A DNA stretch of 64,000 bases from Kalmanozyma brasiliensis GHG001 (taxonomy: Eukaryota; Basidiomycota; Ustilaginomycetes; Ustilaginales). The translations under genes and the position numbers were made by a program. Where the stretch lies: NCBI RefSeq assembly GCF_000497045.1, contig NW_015961990.1, forward strand, positions 496,001-560,000, given 5' to 3'. Below, one piece after another: positions 22,171 through 33,521 of the stretch (its first letter is position 1; each line of letters starts with the position of its first letter). The notes under the pieces are model-generated. The model was given only the letters and a program-made list of their open reading frames with translations, did not search any database and was not told the DNA's origin.

Positions 22171-25100
22171 ATGTCGGCCGCCAATCCAGCAGCCGAGGAG
22201 GTTGACAAGCTCTCGCAGCTTCTCAACATCACGCCAGAGACCATCTTCTCCGTTCTCCGCGATAGGTTCTACTCTGGTCTGCCCTACACCGCCCTTTCCG
22301 ACTCCATCCTCGTTTCGGTCAACCCGTACGCCTCTTCAGGAAACCGCAACAGCGATGACACCTTGCGCGAATACACAAGAGATCATCGCGAGACCAACAA
22401 GCAGCTACGTGGCGCCGCTTTGCCTCCGCATATCTTTGCTCACGCCTGCAATGCTTACTTCTACATGCGTCGCACCGGCCAAGACCAGAGCTTGCTCATG
22501 GCTGGTGATACCTCGAGCGGAAAGAGCGAGGTGCGTCGTCTCGCTATTCGTGCCCTCATCGATCTCAGCGTAGCTGCTCCAGGCAAAAAAGGCGCTAAGC
22601 TCGGCGTTCAAGTCCCATCCGCAGAATACATTCTGGAAGCTCTAGGCAACTCGCGAACTCTGGAAAACAGCAATGCCTCTCGCTTCGGCAAGTACACCGA
22701 GCTCCAGTTCTCCGACTCGGGCAAGCTTGTCGGCGCAAAGACCCTCGACTACTATCTCGAGAAGAACCGCGTCGTCAGCGCTGCTTCCAGCGAGCGCAAC
22801 TTCCACGTCTTCCACTACATGGTCGCTGGTGCTTCGGACGAGGAAAAGCAGTACCTTGGCATCCACGACGCAGCTTCCTTCCGCTACCTCGGTCAAGCCT
22901 CTCACATCAGAGATGCCGACGATGCTGCCAAGTTCAACCGCCTCAAGCTTGCCTTTAAGAATGTTGGCTTCTCCAAACGTCACGTCGCCTCCATCTGCCA
23001 GGTGCTCGCTGCCATCCTCCATCTCGGCAACATCGAATTCCACTACGACAGTCACCGCACTCAGGATTCGGCAACGGTGCGCAACCCCGAGGTACTTGAC
23101 AAGGTGGCCGAATACCTCGGCATCCCCTCCAAGTCGCTCGAGGAAGCGCTCACGTACAAGACCAAGCTCATCCGCAACGAAGTCTGCACCATTCTTCTCG
23201 ACGCCGATGGAGCATCCGACCACCGTGACGACCTCGCCAAATCTCTCTATTCGCTCCTCTTCGCTTGGGTCAACGAGAGTCTCAACGAGAAGCTCTGTCG
23301 GGACGATTTCGACACCTTCATCGGCCTCCTCGGCCTTCCCGGCTTCCAGAACATGTCTAGGGGCAACTCGCTCGACCAGTTCTGCGTCAACTTTGCCTGC
23401 GAGAACCTGCACCGCTTCATGCTGCGCAGCGTCTTCGAAAAGCGACGCGACGAGTTCGCCGATGAGGCCATTGAACACCTTTCGCCCGAGATCCCCTACT
23501 TCGACAATGCCGAGACGTTGCGTCTCATGACCAACCAGCCCGGAGGCCTCATCCACATCATGGACGACCAAGCTCGAAGGATGCCCAAGAAGAGCGATCA
23601 GACCATGATCGAAGCCTTTGGCAAGCGATGGGGTAACCNNNNNNNNNNNNNNNNNNNNNNNNNNNNGCCACTACAACAGCGCCGTCACATATACTAGCGA
23701 GAACCTGCTCGAGAAGAACAGCGAGGTGGTTAGCCCCGACTTTGTCTCACTGCTCCGCGGCAGCCCGCAAGAGGCTGGCAAGCTCGGGTCGGATCCCAAT
23801 GCTTCGACCGGATCGTCCATTCCATTCGTGCGTGGCATCTTCAACACCAAGGTGCTCAAGACCCAGTCGCATCCTAAGAACGATCAGACCATCGTCGCAG
23901 CTCAGCAATCGGTCCGACCCATCCGTGCACCATCTACACGCCGTCCGAATCGTGGCAACACGGTCAAGCGCAGCGCGACGGTCAAGAAAGGCGACAACGC
24001 TGACGACGACTCGGAAGACGATGCAGCTGATGCCGGTGACGCTTCCACGTCCAAGAAGACTGGTGTTCGATGTGTCGCTGGCGACTTCCGTGGGGCATTC
24101 GACCTGCTTTTGGAGACGCTTGAGGAGACCAAGACATGGTTCACGCTCTGCATCCGCCCCAACGACAACCAGCTCCCCAATCAATTCGAAGCCCGAGCGG
24201 TCAAGCACCAGATCACCACCCTCGGCCTCTCCGAGATGTCGCGCAAGCTTCTCCACGAGTACAGCGTCAGCATGACCTACGAGGAGTTCTGTCAGCGATA
24301 CGCCGACACCCCTTCGCTCCAAGCCGTGCAGATGCGCGACGCCGTCTCAGGCGAGGCCAAGCAGAAGTTCTCGGCTGCCCGCGAGGTCATGTCCTGGTCC
24401 GACGAGGAGGCTGCTTCGGGTCGTGTCAAGGTCTTCCTTTCTCACACCGCCTTCCGCGAGCTCGAGGATGAGCTGCGTGCCGCCGATCCCGAAGAGGTCA
24501 AGAACAACGAGAGGCGAGCGCAGCTCGACGCCGATACGGCAGCACGTGGCGAGTCCGACCCCTTCTCCCCCTTAGCCGTGTTGAGCCCCGATTTGCCACG
24601 CAGCCGCAGCAACGATTTTGTCGGCGCTTACGGCGATCCTTTCAAGGATCGATCCTCCGTCGCCTTGCCCTTGGTCGGAGGTGGGCTTGCCGAGCACGAT
24701 GACATGCTCGAGGAGGTCAAGAGCCAGTACTCGGGCATGACTGGTACCATGCCAAGACGCAGCTTTGGCGGACCGCTCAGCGGCGGTGCTTCTGTGATTG
24801 GATCCGAGGCCTACGCGCCGTCGCGCAACATGTTCGCCGACATGGGCAAGAACGGTCTGAACGAGAAAGCTGGCACGGCTGCCTTCACTGAGGAGCCTCT
24901 TGGTGAAGTCGCCGAAGAAATCGGCGTCAGCTCCACCCGTCGAAAGTGGGTCGCCTTCACCTGGGCCATCACGTTCTTCGTTCCCTCGTTCATCCTCCGA
25001 CGCTTCCGTTCCCTCCAGAGACCCGACATCCGCATGGCATGGCGAGAGAAGCTGGCCATCAACCTCATCATTTGGTTCATCTGCGGCTGCGCTGTCTTCG

Positions 25101-28100
25101 TCATTGTCGTCCTCGGAAACCTCATCTGCCCCAAGCAGCACGTCTACAGCCCGAACGAGTTTGCCACGCACAAGGGCGACTCTTCGTTCACCTCGATTCG
25201 AGGTGAAGTGTTCGACCTCAGCAACCTCGTTGCCAGCCACAAGTCTGTAGTCCCCGTCGTGCCTGCCAACTCGATCCTTGCGTACGCGGGAGAGGATGCC
25301 ACCGGGATTTTCCCAGTCCAGGTCAATGCGCTCTGCAACGGTGTCGACGGCAACGTCAGCCCGTGGGTCCAGCTGTCCAACGAGAACTCGACCGACAAGA
25401 ATGCGCAGTACCACGACTTCCGGTCCTACCACACGGACGACGCTCGACCCGACTGGTACTACGAGACCATGTGGCTGCTGCGCTCAAACTACCGTGTCGG
25501 CTTCATGGGCTTCACTGGCGATCTTATCCGCGACATTCTCTCGGAGGGACGGGCGGTGGCCATCTACCGCGGCGACATCTACGACGTGACCGATTACGTG
25601 AAGCAAGGCAACCAGGGTGTGCTTCGAGCTCCAGATGGCTTCCAGGCTGCCGCCGGCACCAACCGAAAGTTCATGAGCGATGCTATCATCAGCCTGATCA
25701 CTCAGAACCCAGGCAAGGACATCACCAAGCAGTTCGACAATCTGCCTCTCGACGCTGATGTGCTGGACCGTCAACGAGTCTGTCTGCGAAATCTGTACTT
25801 CATCGGAAAAGTCGATCACCGCAACTCGCCGCAGTGTCGTTTCTCGCAGTACATCCTCTTGGCTCTGTCCCTCTTCATGGTGGCCATCCTCGGATTCAAG
25901 TTCCTTGCTGCTCTTCAATTCGGACGCGCGCGAAAGCCAGAGGACCATGACAAGTTCGTCATTTGCCAGGTTCCCTGTTACACGGAGGGCGAAGAGTCGA
26001 TGCGCAAGACGATCAACTCGCTGGCTGCACTCAAGTACGATGACAAGCGCAAGCTGCTGTTCATCATTTGCGACGGCATGATCGTCGGTTCGGGCAATGA
26101 CCGTCCTACCCCACGCATCGTGCTCGACATTCTTGGCGCCGATCCCAACCTGGAACCCGAGGCACTCAGCTTCCTCTCGCTCGGCGAAGGCAGCAAGCAG
26201 CACAACATGGCCAAGATCTACAGCGGTCTCTACGAGCACAGCGGTCACGTCGTCCCGTACATTGTCGTCGCCAAATGCGGTAAGCCGACCGAACGTTCCC
26301 GCCCCGGTAACCGTGGTAAGCGTGACTCTCAGCTGGTGCTGATGCGATTCCTCAACAAGGTGCACTTCGGTCTGCCCATGAACCCGATGGAGCTCGAGAT
26401 CTACCACCAGATCAAGAATGTCATTGGAGTCAACCCGAGCTTCTACGAGTACATTCTGCAGGTCGATGCCGATACCGAGGTCGAGGTCATGTCGCTCAAC
26501 CGCTTCATCTCGGCTTTCATCCGCGACAAGAAGGTCATTGGTCTCTGCGGCGAGACGGCGCTCTCCAATGCCAAGGCGAGCATCATCACCATGCTTCAGG
26601 TCTACGAGTACTACATCTCGCACTACCTGGCCAAGGCGTTCGAGTCCCTCTTTGGCTCCGTCACCTGTCTGCCCGGTTGTTTCTCCATGTTCCGCATTCG
26701 CACGCCCGACACGCACCGACCGCTGTTCATCGCATCGCAGATCGTCGAGGACTACGCCGAGAACCGCGTCGACACGCTCCACACCAAGAACCTGCTCCAC
26801 CTCGGTGAGGATCGATACTTGACGACGTTGGTGCTCAAGCACTTTGGCAAGTACAAGACCATCTTTGTACGCGACTGCAAGGCTTACACCGTGGCGCCCG
26901 ATGACTGGAAGGTGCTGCTGTCGCAGCGTCGACGATGGATCAACTCGACGGTCCACAACTTGGTGGAGCTCATCTTCACTCCCGGTCTCTGCGGTTTCTG
27001 TCTCTTCTCGATGCGCTTCATCGTCTTCATCGATCTGCTGTCGACCATCATCGCTCCCGTCACGGTGGCCTACATTGTCTACCTGATCGTGTTGGTCGTG
27101 ACGCAGAACGGCACGATCCCGCTGACTGCCATCATCATGTTGGCTGCCATCTATGGTTGCCAGGCCATCATCTTCTTGCTCAACCGCAAGTTCGAGATGA
27201 TCGGCTGGATGATCATTTACATTCTGGGTATCCCGATCTGGTCGCTCTTTTTGCCCCTCTACTCGTTCTGGCACATGGACGACTTCTCGTGGGGTAACAC
27301 CCGTGTCGTCATGGGCGAGAAGGGTCAGAAGGTGGTGGTCCACGAGGAAGGTACGTTCGACCCGAGCGAGATTCCTCTGCAGACCTGGACCGACTACGAG
27401 AACGAGCTTTGGGAGCGCAACTCGGCACGATCGATCGGGTCCATCATCGAGGCAGCACGAGCGGAGAACAAGTCGCTTGGCTCGCGCGCCGGTTCGCAGT
27501 ACGCACCCAGCTTGTACGGTCAGCCGATGTTGCCCAACAACGGAAGCTTTGGTCACAGTCCCTCGCCGTCGTTCGGCGGCACGCCTTCGCATTACGGCGG
27601 CTATCCTGCAGGTCCCGGGTCTCAGATGGGAGGTGCTGGCAGCGGATACTTCCCTCAGGATGCAGCTCGCCAGTCGACGTACAGCCTGGCAGGTATGCAG
27701 GGCGGATATGGTCAGCAGCCGATGTCCATGTACGGCCTGCCGGCTGGCTCGGTCTACGGCATGCCGGCTGCCGGAAGCGGCTTCATGCCTCAACCCTTCA
27801 ACACGACGGCCAGCATGTACGGCTACCCTCAAGCAGGTGCAACGCAGTCCATCTACGGCGGCTCTCAACTCGGCTACGGCGGCTTCCCTGATCAGCAGCA
27901 TGCTCAGCAACAACAGGCCATGCCACGCGCATCTGGCAGCGGCGGCTCCCAAAGCCCTCCTCGCGAGCCTGTCGCTGCAGGTCTGCCATCCGACACCCAG
28001 ATCAAGCAGGACATCCGCTCCCTCATCGCCGAAGCCGACCTCACCACCATCACCAAGAAACAGCTCAGAGCCAAGCTTGAGGCCAAGTACGGAACCTCCA

Positions 28101-28159
28101 TCGAGAGCAAAAAGGCTTTCGTCAACGCCGAGATCGAACGCGTCCTCGCCGAGTCTTGA
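22171..28159 (+). CDS. MCS1: Class V chitin synthase with myosin-like motor (Mcs1), interrupted by assembly gap
   Basis: Starts at ATG 22171 (ACC context) and ends at 28159, about 2000 residues. Order: a myosin head-like region (about 1-780) with an atypical P-loop GDTSSGKS (residues 112-119) instead of GESGAGKT; hydrophobic segments from about 24955; a cytochrome b5-like stretch (HVYSPNEFATHKGD); the chitin synthase catalytic domain with EDRYLTTLVL and QRRRW (about 26918-26940); membrane spans; a Gly/Tyr/Met-rich linker; and a C-terminal DEK_C helical domain (DIRSLIAEADLTTIT to the end). It polymerises UDP-GlcNAc into chitin at the plasma membrane, delivered on secretory vesicles. In U. maydis the motor head is known to matter for virulence. 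The frame shifts across the run of Ns at 23639-23666, which I take as mis-sized gap filling, not a broken gene. Confidence 0.95.
23639..23666. other. Assembly gap of 28 Ns inside MCS1
   Basis: Twenty-eight undetermined bases. The frame before the gap (…GKRWGN) and after it (HYNSAVTYT…) are not in phase with 28 bases; a true gap whose length is a multiple of three would restore one reading frame. By comparison with other myosin heads, some 15-25 residues of the loop before HYN are missing. Confidence 0.95.
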
Positions 28160-28748
28160 GCGCGGATAGGAGGAAGGATGTGGAGTGGTAGAATTTGTTT
28201 TGTGTTTCATTGGACAATTGTTTCGCTCGTTCTCTTAGTGACTGTGCAATGTGTCGTCTGAAGTGAGGGCTGTTTGAGAAGCGAACAAGGCTGTGTGTCA
28301 CCGCCGTTCTGTCGTTCCATAGTCGCTTCCATCATGTTGCGCTTGTGGCAATGCTTGTTCACACGGCCACGGACTCGCATTCTCAGCTTCTGAAGAAAGG
28401 GAGCAAGAGGCGGAAGGTCCCTTGTCGACGCCAAGCGCGTCAGGCCAGACCGATGCTGCTGTCCCGCATTGTCGAGCTGAACGAGGGCATCACGCAAGCC
28501 CTTCACGTTCATGTCAGCCACGCTGGTGTCCTCTTCGGCATCGCCCTTCCGTATGGCAGCGAATCTTTCCTCGCTCTCAATGACCTCCTTCCCTCGCTCC
28601 CACACTTTTCACCCTCTCGTATGTGTCATTGATACCAACCATTACAGCCAGCGACATGCTATCGTACAAGAAAATTCGTCACCAATTTCAGCTCCAACAA
28701 CCCAGCCCAATCGACAATCACGACGGCCTAACCACCTGTGCGAGCAGA
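28160..28748. other. Convergent intergenic region
   Basis: Between the ends of MCS1 (+) and the repeat-protein gene (-). Only 3' flanking sequence; no gene was recognised. Confidence 0.5.
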
Positions 28749-30483
28749 TCAAGCGCCACTTTTGGCCACACCCCCAAGCCCGATCCGCGCACCCGCCGCC
28801 TTGTTCAACCGCGGCGCGATAGCTGGCGCCCTGAGCGAGGCGAGGCTCAGATTGAGCGATGCGCGCTTGTGGCCTGGGGTGCCGCTGAAGTCTGGTGCTG
28901 CTCGGGTCTGGGTGGTCTTCTGACCGCTCGCGGTCGCCGTATCAGGGGAAGATGCTGTGGGCCGGGTGCGTGCGAGCGAGGCGCGGTTCGGACGCGGTGC
29001 AACGGACGGCGCGGCCAGGGAAGGGATGCTGAGCGAGAGAGAGGCGCGCTTGTGGCCCGGAGTGGAGGTGAAATCGGTCGGACGAGCAGGTCGAAACGAC
29101 GAAGGAGGGGCGGTGGATCGAGCAGACTGCGCGGGCTGCTGCGTCTGCAGGCGGCTCATGCTGGCCCGGTTCTGACGCGGAGCAATGGCGGGTGGAGCGA
29201 TGGACGCGATACTGCGGGGCGTCGTGAGTGAAAGCCGCTTGTGCCCCGGTGTAGTGGAGAAGTCCACTGGCCTATGTGCGCTCGGTGCGGCGGTCGCAGT
29301 GGGAACACTGCCGGTCTGCCTTGCCAGTGCAGCCTTGTTCAGCCGAGGTGCGATGGTAGGCGGTGCAGTGGAAGCAACCGTGCCGGCGAGGGAGAGACGC
29401 TTGTGACCCGGGGTGGAGGAGAAGTCGACGGGCTTACGCTGTCGTTGAGTCGGTCGATGCGCTTTTGCTGGTGGAGGGGAAAGCGTAGCTGGCGACAGAC
29501 GCGGATCTGCGAGGGACAGGAGCGGGTTCGCTGGCGACACCACCCTGACGAGCTAGTGCAACTTTGTTGAGTCGAGGAGCGATGGACGGTGCTTTGAGCG
29601 AGACGGGCGGTGGTGCGGCTCGCTTTGTCACTCCGGAGATACCGACGTTGGAAGCGTCCTTTGAGGTACTAGCGACACGAGATCGAGCGGGTGAGTTCTG
29701 CGACGCGGGAAGCTGAACGCCCATCCGCAAGGCGGCTGCTTTACTGAGTCGGGGCTCGATCGAGGGCTTGGATGTGACGGCACTGGGAATGGCGCGTGCT
29801 TTGAAGATACCGCTACCTGGATTGGCTTTAGGAGTGGGATTCACCAGAGATGCTCGACTCTGCGGACGAGTGTGGGGCGAGATGGAAGTGGCAGCGGTGG
29901 AAGCGGAGGCTTGGCTGAATACGCTTTCCCCTTGGCTCGAGTTGGATGCGTTTGCGGTCATCAGAGGTGCTTCAAAAAGAGAAGCAGCTCTGGGAAGGTC
30001 CGACGAAGTGCTAAGAGGCGTGAGAGCGTTGTAGCTTTCGCCGTCAGGGAACAGCAGCTGGACCTGCATCTCGGCGGTAGCTTGGTCGGGCGAGAAGTAG
30101 ATCTCGTCTTGACCATAGGACTCCCACAGCTTCGGTGCATGATCTTTGAGGAACACCTCGCACATGTTTGACGCGGGCGGCTCTTGGCTGTCGCTCTTGA
30201 GGCTGAGCACGCAGAAGAAGTTGGTCGAAGCTGTAAACTTGAGCGCCCACTTGACAAGTGTTTCGGCTTCTCCGTGCGTCTCAATTTCGTTTGAGAGCAG
30301 CGATCGGAGCAGGCCGTCGTCTTCGGGGAGCGAGATTCGGAGCGAGCGCTCAGCAGTCAGCTCAAAGGGCGATGAGGCGTCTGACACGAGCTGGTTGAGG
30401 ATGGATAGTCGATAATTGGTGGATGCTCGGTTGAGCAGGGCCACGAGCAGTCGCTGCTGGGCGGGTGGTGATACGGTTGCCAT
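28749..30483 (-). CDS. Unrecognised repeat protein coded in two frames (intron or frameshift)
   Basis: Read from ATG 30483. The first frame gives 171 or so residues that look folded but match no family I know (LLVALLNRASTNYRLSILNQ; later AEMQVQLLFPD). It then runs through Ser/Pro/Ala-rich sequence to a stop at 29434-29436. The second frame, open from about 29550 down to a stop at 28749, continues the same repeats. Two motifs alternate: A, DFSSTPGHKRLSL (four copies), and B, APxIAPRLNKAALAR (six copies, two of them in the first frame). Shared motifs on both sides of the switch show it is one gene. A GT-AG intron of 55-100 nt ending at 29489, 29468 or 29439 could join the frames; none has a strong donor, so a sequencing indel is possible. 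With an intron at 29538-29439 the product would be 544 residues. Function unknown. Confidence 0.65.
28863..29414 (-). repeat. Four tandem protein-coding repeats with TPGHKR core
   Basis: TPGHKR is encoded at 29414-29397, 29252-29235, 29063-29046 and 28880-28863. The spacings are 162, 189 and 183 nt, all multiples of three, so the unit is 54-63 residues. Each is followed about 10-15 residues later by an IAPRxNKA-type motif. Synonymous codons differ between copies, so the repeats are conserved as protein, not as recent DNA duplications. Confidence 0.85.
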
Positions 30484-31224
30484 CTCTGACAGGGAGCGCT
30501 GATGCGTCAAAGAGAAGGAGAGTTGATGGTGGTTAGCAGTTGAGGGAGGTTTATGATCGAATCAAAGCTTGTGACAAAGGGAGGAGCTGCGCAGACTGTG
30601 GACTTGAAGCGTGGGAACAAAAGCTTGTCGGCTTCCCCACAACTGAGGATGATCGGTGCCGAAGTCGGCACGAGCCTAACTCAAATGAGATGGCTCTGCT
30701 GAGCCCAGAACAAGCCTAGCAAACCGGCCAAGCGGACCAGCCGACCTCTTCAAAGCGCTTTGACTCGCGGCTGCTGCTGGCAGTCCTCGAACCGGCACAA
30801 AGCCAATCCAGGGTCCAAGACGACAACAACACATCAACACCACCGCAAAACGTGCAGCTGTCTCAGACCGCAGGCTCGCTTCACGCGTCTCCCCGTGACG
30901 CGAAATTGCTGCGCTCATGCATGCCATGCAGCTCGGCGTGCATTTGCCCGCAGACCAGCACAGACGATGCTCAAGCACGCCAACTATTTGACGGTTCAGA
31001 GAGACTTCTCCATGTCACGTGGTGCACACAGCATTCATTGCTAGCTAGAAGCAACTACCACCAAAGACAATATTGCTGTACGAAAGAAAAGGCGTCTCAT
31101 CGTAAAGGGCATGTGCAGAATGAATAGCGGGGAAGACTGAAGAGGATTGCGGTGCGAGGAAGCTGGGATGGTCACGCTCGCTGTCATGGAGGGTGCTGAC
31201 TGCGGAGCATCATCGAGCAGAGAC
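30484..31224. other. Spacer upstream of the repeat-protein gene
   Basis: Contains the promoter of the repeat-protein gene and the 3' flank of the small secreted protein gene, both on the minus strand. One exact copy of the smut pheromone response element is listed separately. No gene was seen. Confidence 0.5.
30574..30582 (+). promoter_or_regulatory. Exact match to pheromone response element ACAAAGGGA
   Basis: ACAAAGGGA is the core bound by the HMG-box regulator Prf1 in U. maydis. This copy lies about 91 nt upstream of the repeat-protein ATG. About half an exact copy is expected by chance in 64 kb on two strands, so position is the only thing that favours function. Confidence 0.3.
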
Positions 31225-31629
31225 CTACTGGCCCTGAGGCGTCCAGTCAGCAGGCCTTTGGTCCTGAATCTTGCAGTTGAGGTACATCTCGGTCTGGTAG
31301 ATGTTGCCCAGCTCTTGGGGCGTGCAATTGATGCAGTTGACACCGAGGGTGTGAGGACCCAGCTTCTGGAACTGCAGCCTGTCCCAAGTGGCAAAGAACT
31401 TGAAGGTGGCCTTCCTGCCGGCATCGCTGTACGTCGTGCACTTGCTGTAGTCGGGCTTGGCCGTACGTAGGTCAGTATCAGCGGGCTCGGCGTAGATCTT
31501 GAAGTGCTTCATGGCGCTCTTGGGGTGGATGTCGCTCCAGGGACCAGCGTGCTCGATGGCAGCCGCCTCGGCGAGCAGAGCTCCAGCGAGGATGAGGGCG
31601 AGAGCGAATACGATGGAGAAAAACTTCAT
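31225..31629 (-). CDS. Small secreted protein, candidate effector
   Basis: Single exon, 134 residues from ATG 31629. Residues 1-23 form a clear signal peptide (MKFFSIVFALALILAGALLA, then EAAA). The mature part has four cysteines, Cys64, Cys99, Cys102 and Cys119 (NCINC pair), enough for two disulfides, and no membrane span or GPI signal. I recognise no family. Size, secretion and cysteine content match the many secreted virulence proteins of smuts, but that is inference. It faces a second secreted-protein gene across an 893-nt region. A possible TATA box is just upstream. Confidence 0.75.
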   Translation of the reverse strand: MKFFSIVFALALILAGALLAEAAAIEHAGPWSDIHPKSAMKHFKIYAEPADTDLRTAKPDYSKCTTYSDAGRKATFKFFATWDRLQFQKLGPHTLGVNCINCTPQELGNIYQTEMYLNCKIQDQRPADWTPQGQ

Positions 31630-32522
31630 ATTGAGGGAGAGATGGTGTGTCTGCTTGGGAGAGGGTCGGAAAGATTTGAGCGATGGGTCTGGACTCACTG
31701 ATGAGATTTGGAGCGGGTGCTTCTTATAGACACCAGAAGAGCAGCCGACACTACCAAAACGATCCATCACTGAGAGATACAATGCAGCAAGCACCCCTTC
31801 ATCGGCTCAGGTGTCGATGCGGGTGGGACGATCGCGGGCTGTGCTTTGGACCCACGTTACACGCTGTAAATGCTGTGGGACATGCTCGAGCCCCTTGACG
31901 TGGGTTTAGCTCCACTCACGGACGACGTTTCCAGTCCTGCAAGGCGCGCATACCCGAGGACTTGTCACATGTCTTGGTACGAGATGAGCTTGATGTGCTT
32001 GAGATCAAGCAAACAGGGCCCCAATAACGTTAGTGGCTGGTCGGTTGAGTGAATCGCAGCAATCGTCACGCATCGACTGAGCCTGAGCTTCGTACAAGCG
32101 CTGGCCTCGTGATTGCAACCACCCTGGGGCCGCAGAGTGTCCAAGGATCGTGTATTGGCTTTTGTTACCAGCTAAAGATGAGGTGGGCGATGGGCGTGAT
32201 GAGGAAGCGGCGGCGACGAAGTCAGTGGGTGGTTGTCGAGGACCTCATCCTGACCCCCTGTCTTTCGGACTTAGGTGCCGAAAGCCACAACACACAGTAG
32301 GCAGCCGAGTGCTTAACCTGCAGGGCAGCCATTGCCAAGACGGTCATAGCAACAGTGGGACACCGCAGAAGCCCACATTACGCTCAGCGCACAGGTTCAG
32401 CCCCTCCGAACAACTCCCCGGGAGTCCGACCACCCAAATGGACGCTTCGCTTCGAGCACACGGTTCGTCATCATAATGAAAAGCGAAGAGGCGGGGCAGG
32501 GCTAAAGTTTGCCTCAAACAAT
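31630..32522. promoter_or_regulatory. Shared upstream region of two secreted-protein genes
   Basis: 893 nt between divergent start codons. Apart from the TATA-like box I recognise no binding motif and no gene. Confidence 0.45.
31721..31730 (-). promoter_or_regulatory. TATA-like box of small secreted protein gene
   Basis: Reads TCTATAAGAA on the minus strand, about 90-100 nt before the ATG at 31629, a usual distance for a fungal TATA box with a short leader. Confidence 0.4.
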
Positions 32523-33313
32523 ATGGTCGCTCGAAAACGAAGGATCGTTTCGAAAATGCTTCTCTCGGGCCTACTGATCCTCCTGCTATCACTGCGAAGT
32601 ACTCGCGCTGATACCGCTTCCGAAGACACACAAGGCAGCGCAGTGGCGTCACCGCTCGTATACTCGCCCGTTGTGCTCAGCCAGCTTTGCCAAGATTCAA
32701 GCAACTACTGCATCTATGTAGATCAGGTCCGTCCAGGCGCTGTTCAGGCCTCGCCCATCAACGCTACCGACAATCGTACGTCATACTTGCCCTTTCTTCC
32801 TCTCTCGATTTCTCGTATAGGCCATACTGACTCTCTAAATTGATGTTCATCGGAACCGCAGAGGGAGGCTTCCTCATCGATCGCAGCCAGTACCTTGCCA
32901 GCCCGTTCCGCGTGTGCTATGGCGGCTGCTGCATCGCCCTCAATTTCGCCATCAAGCCGGGTTGCGTGTCGATGCGCTACTACAATCGCGGCGAGGACGA
33001 GTCGTCGGGCCATTTGCTCGCTCGCTTTGCCGACACTTATCAGTTCACCGTGGGTCCTCGAGACTTCATGAAAAAGTGGCTGCAGGCTTGTTCGAAAGAC
33101 GGTGAGCCGTTGCCGTATGTTGTAATTGCAGCGAGGGACAAGCCTCGCAGGAGACTAGCCACGCATCCGCCCGCACTGATGCTGGCTGCGGAGACTGTGT
33201 CCAAGATGCAAATCAACGCAGGTCAGGCGAAGCAGGACGAGCAAATGCCTGAGGGTGCAGACGGGAGCGAGCCCGTGATCGATCCCAAGGCCGATATGCT
33301 TGCTCCGTTGTAA
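32523..33313 (+). CDS. Secreted cysteine-containing protein, candidate effector
   Basis: Two exons, 32523-32775 and 32862-33313, give 234 residues. The 86-nt intron has gtacgt at the donor, a good branch site (ACTGAC near 32825-32832) and gcag at the acceptor. A signal peptide follows a basic start (core LLSGLLILLLSL, cut near RSTRA); a second in-frame ATG at 32556 would shorten only the basic leader. The mature part has seven cysteines: 56, 63, 103, 107, 108, 119 and 161, including YGGCC. It ends in a charged tail. I do not recognise a family. With its divergent neighbour it forms a pair of secreted-protein genes. It converges on BRH2 with only 208 nt between them. Confidence 0.72.
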
Positions 33314-33521
33314 CGACCTCGCCGTTCCTCTCCACCAAGCTAGGCTTGTTCTTATACTCGCAGGTTGCCTTGTCGTCTTGTCGCGCACACATAACAATGA
33401 TAGAAGAGCGAAAGTTGCGAGTTACAGTTGCGTGCGAATGGTTCGAGAGAATGCAGGTCAGGCTGAATGTGTCCCTACATAGCTGACCGCTTAATTGAGC
33501 CAGAGATGAAATGTGCAAAGA

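Noticed and set aside
25484..28210. 908-codon minus-strand frame opposite MCS1
   Set aside because: Antisense shadow of the biased chitin synthase codons; its sequence has the reversed-codon look (many Asp/Glu/Val/His) and no domain.
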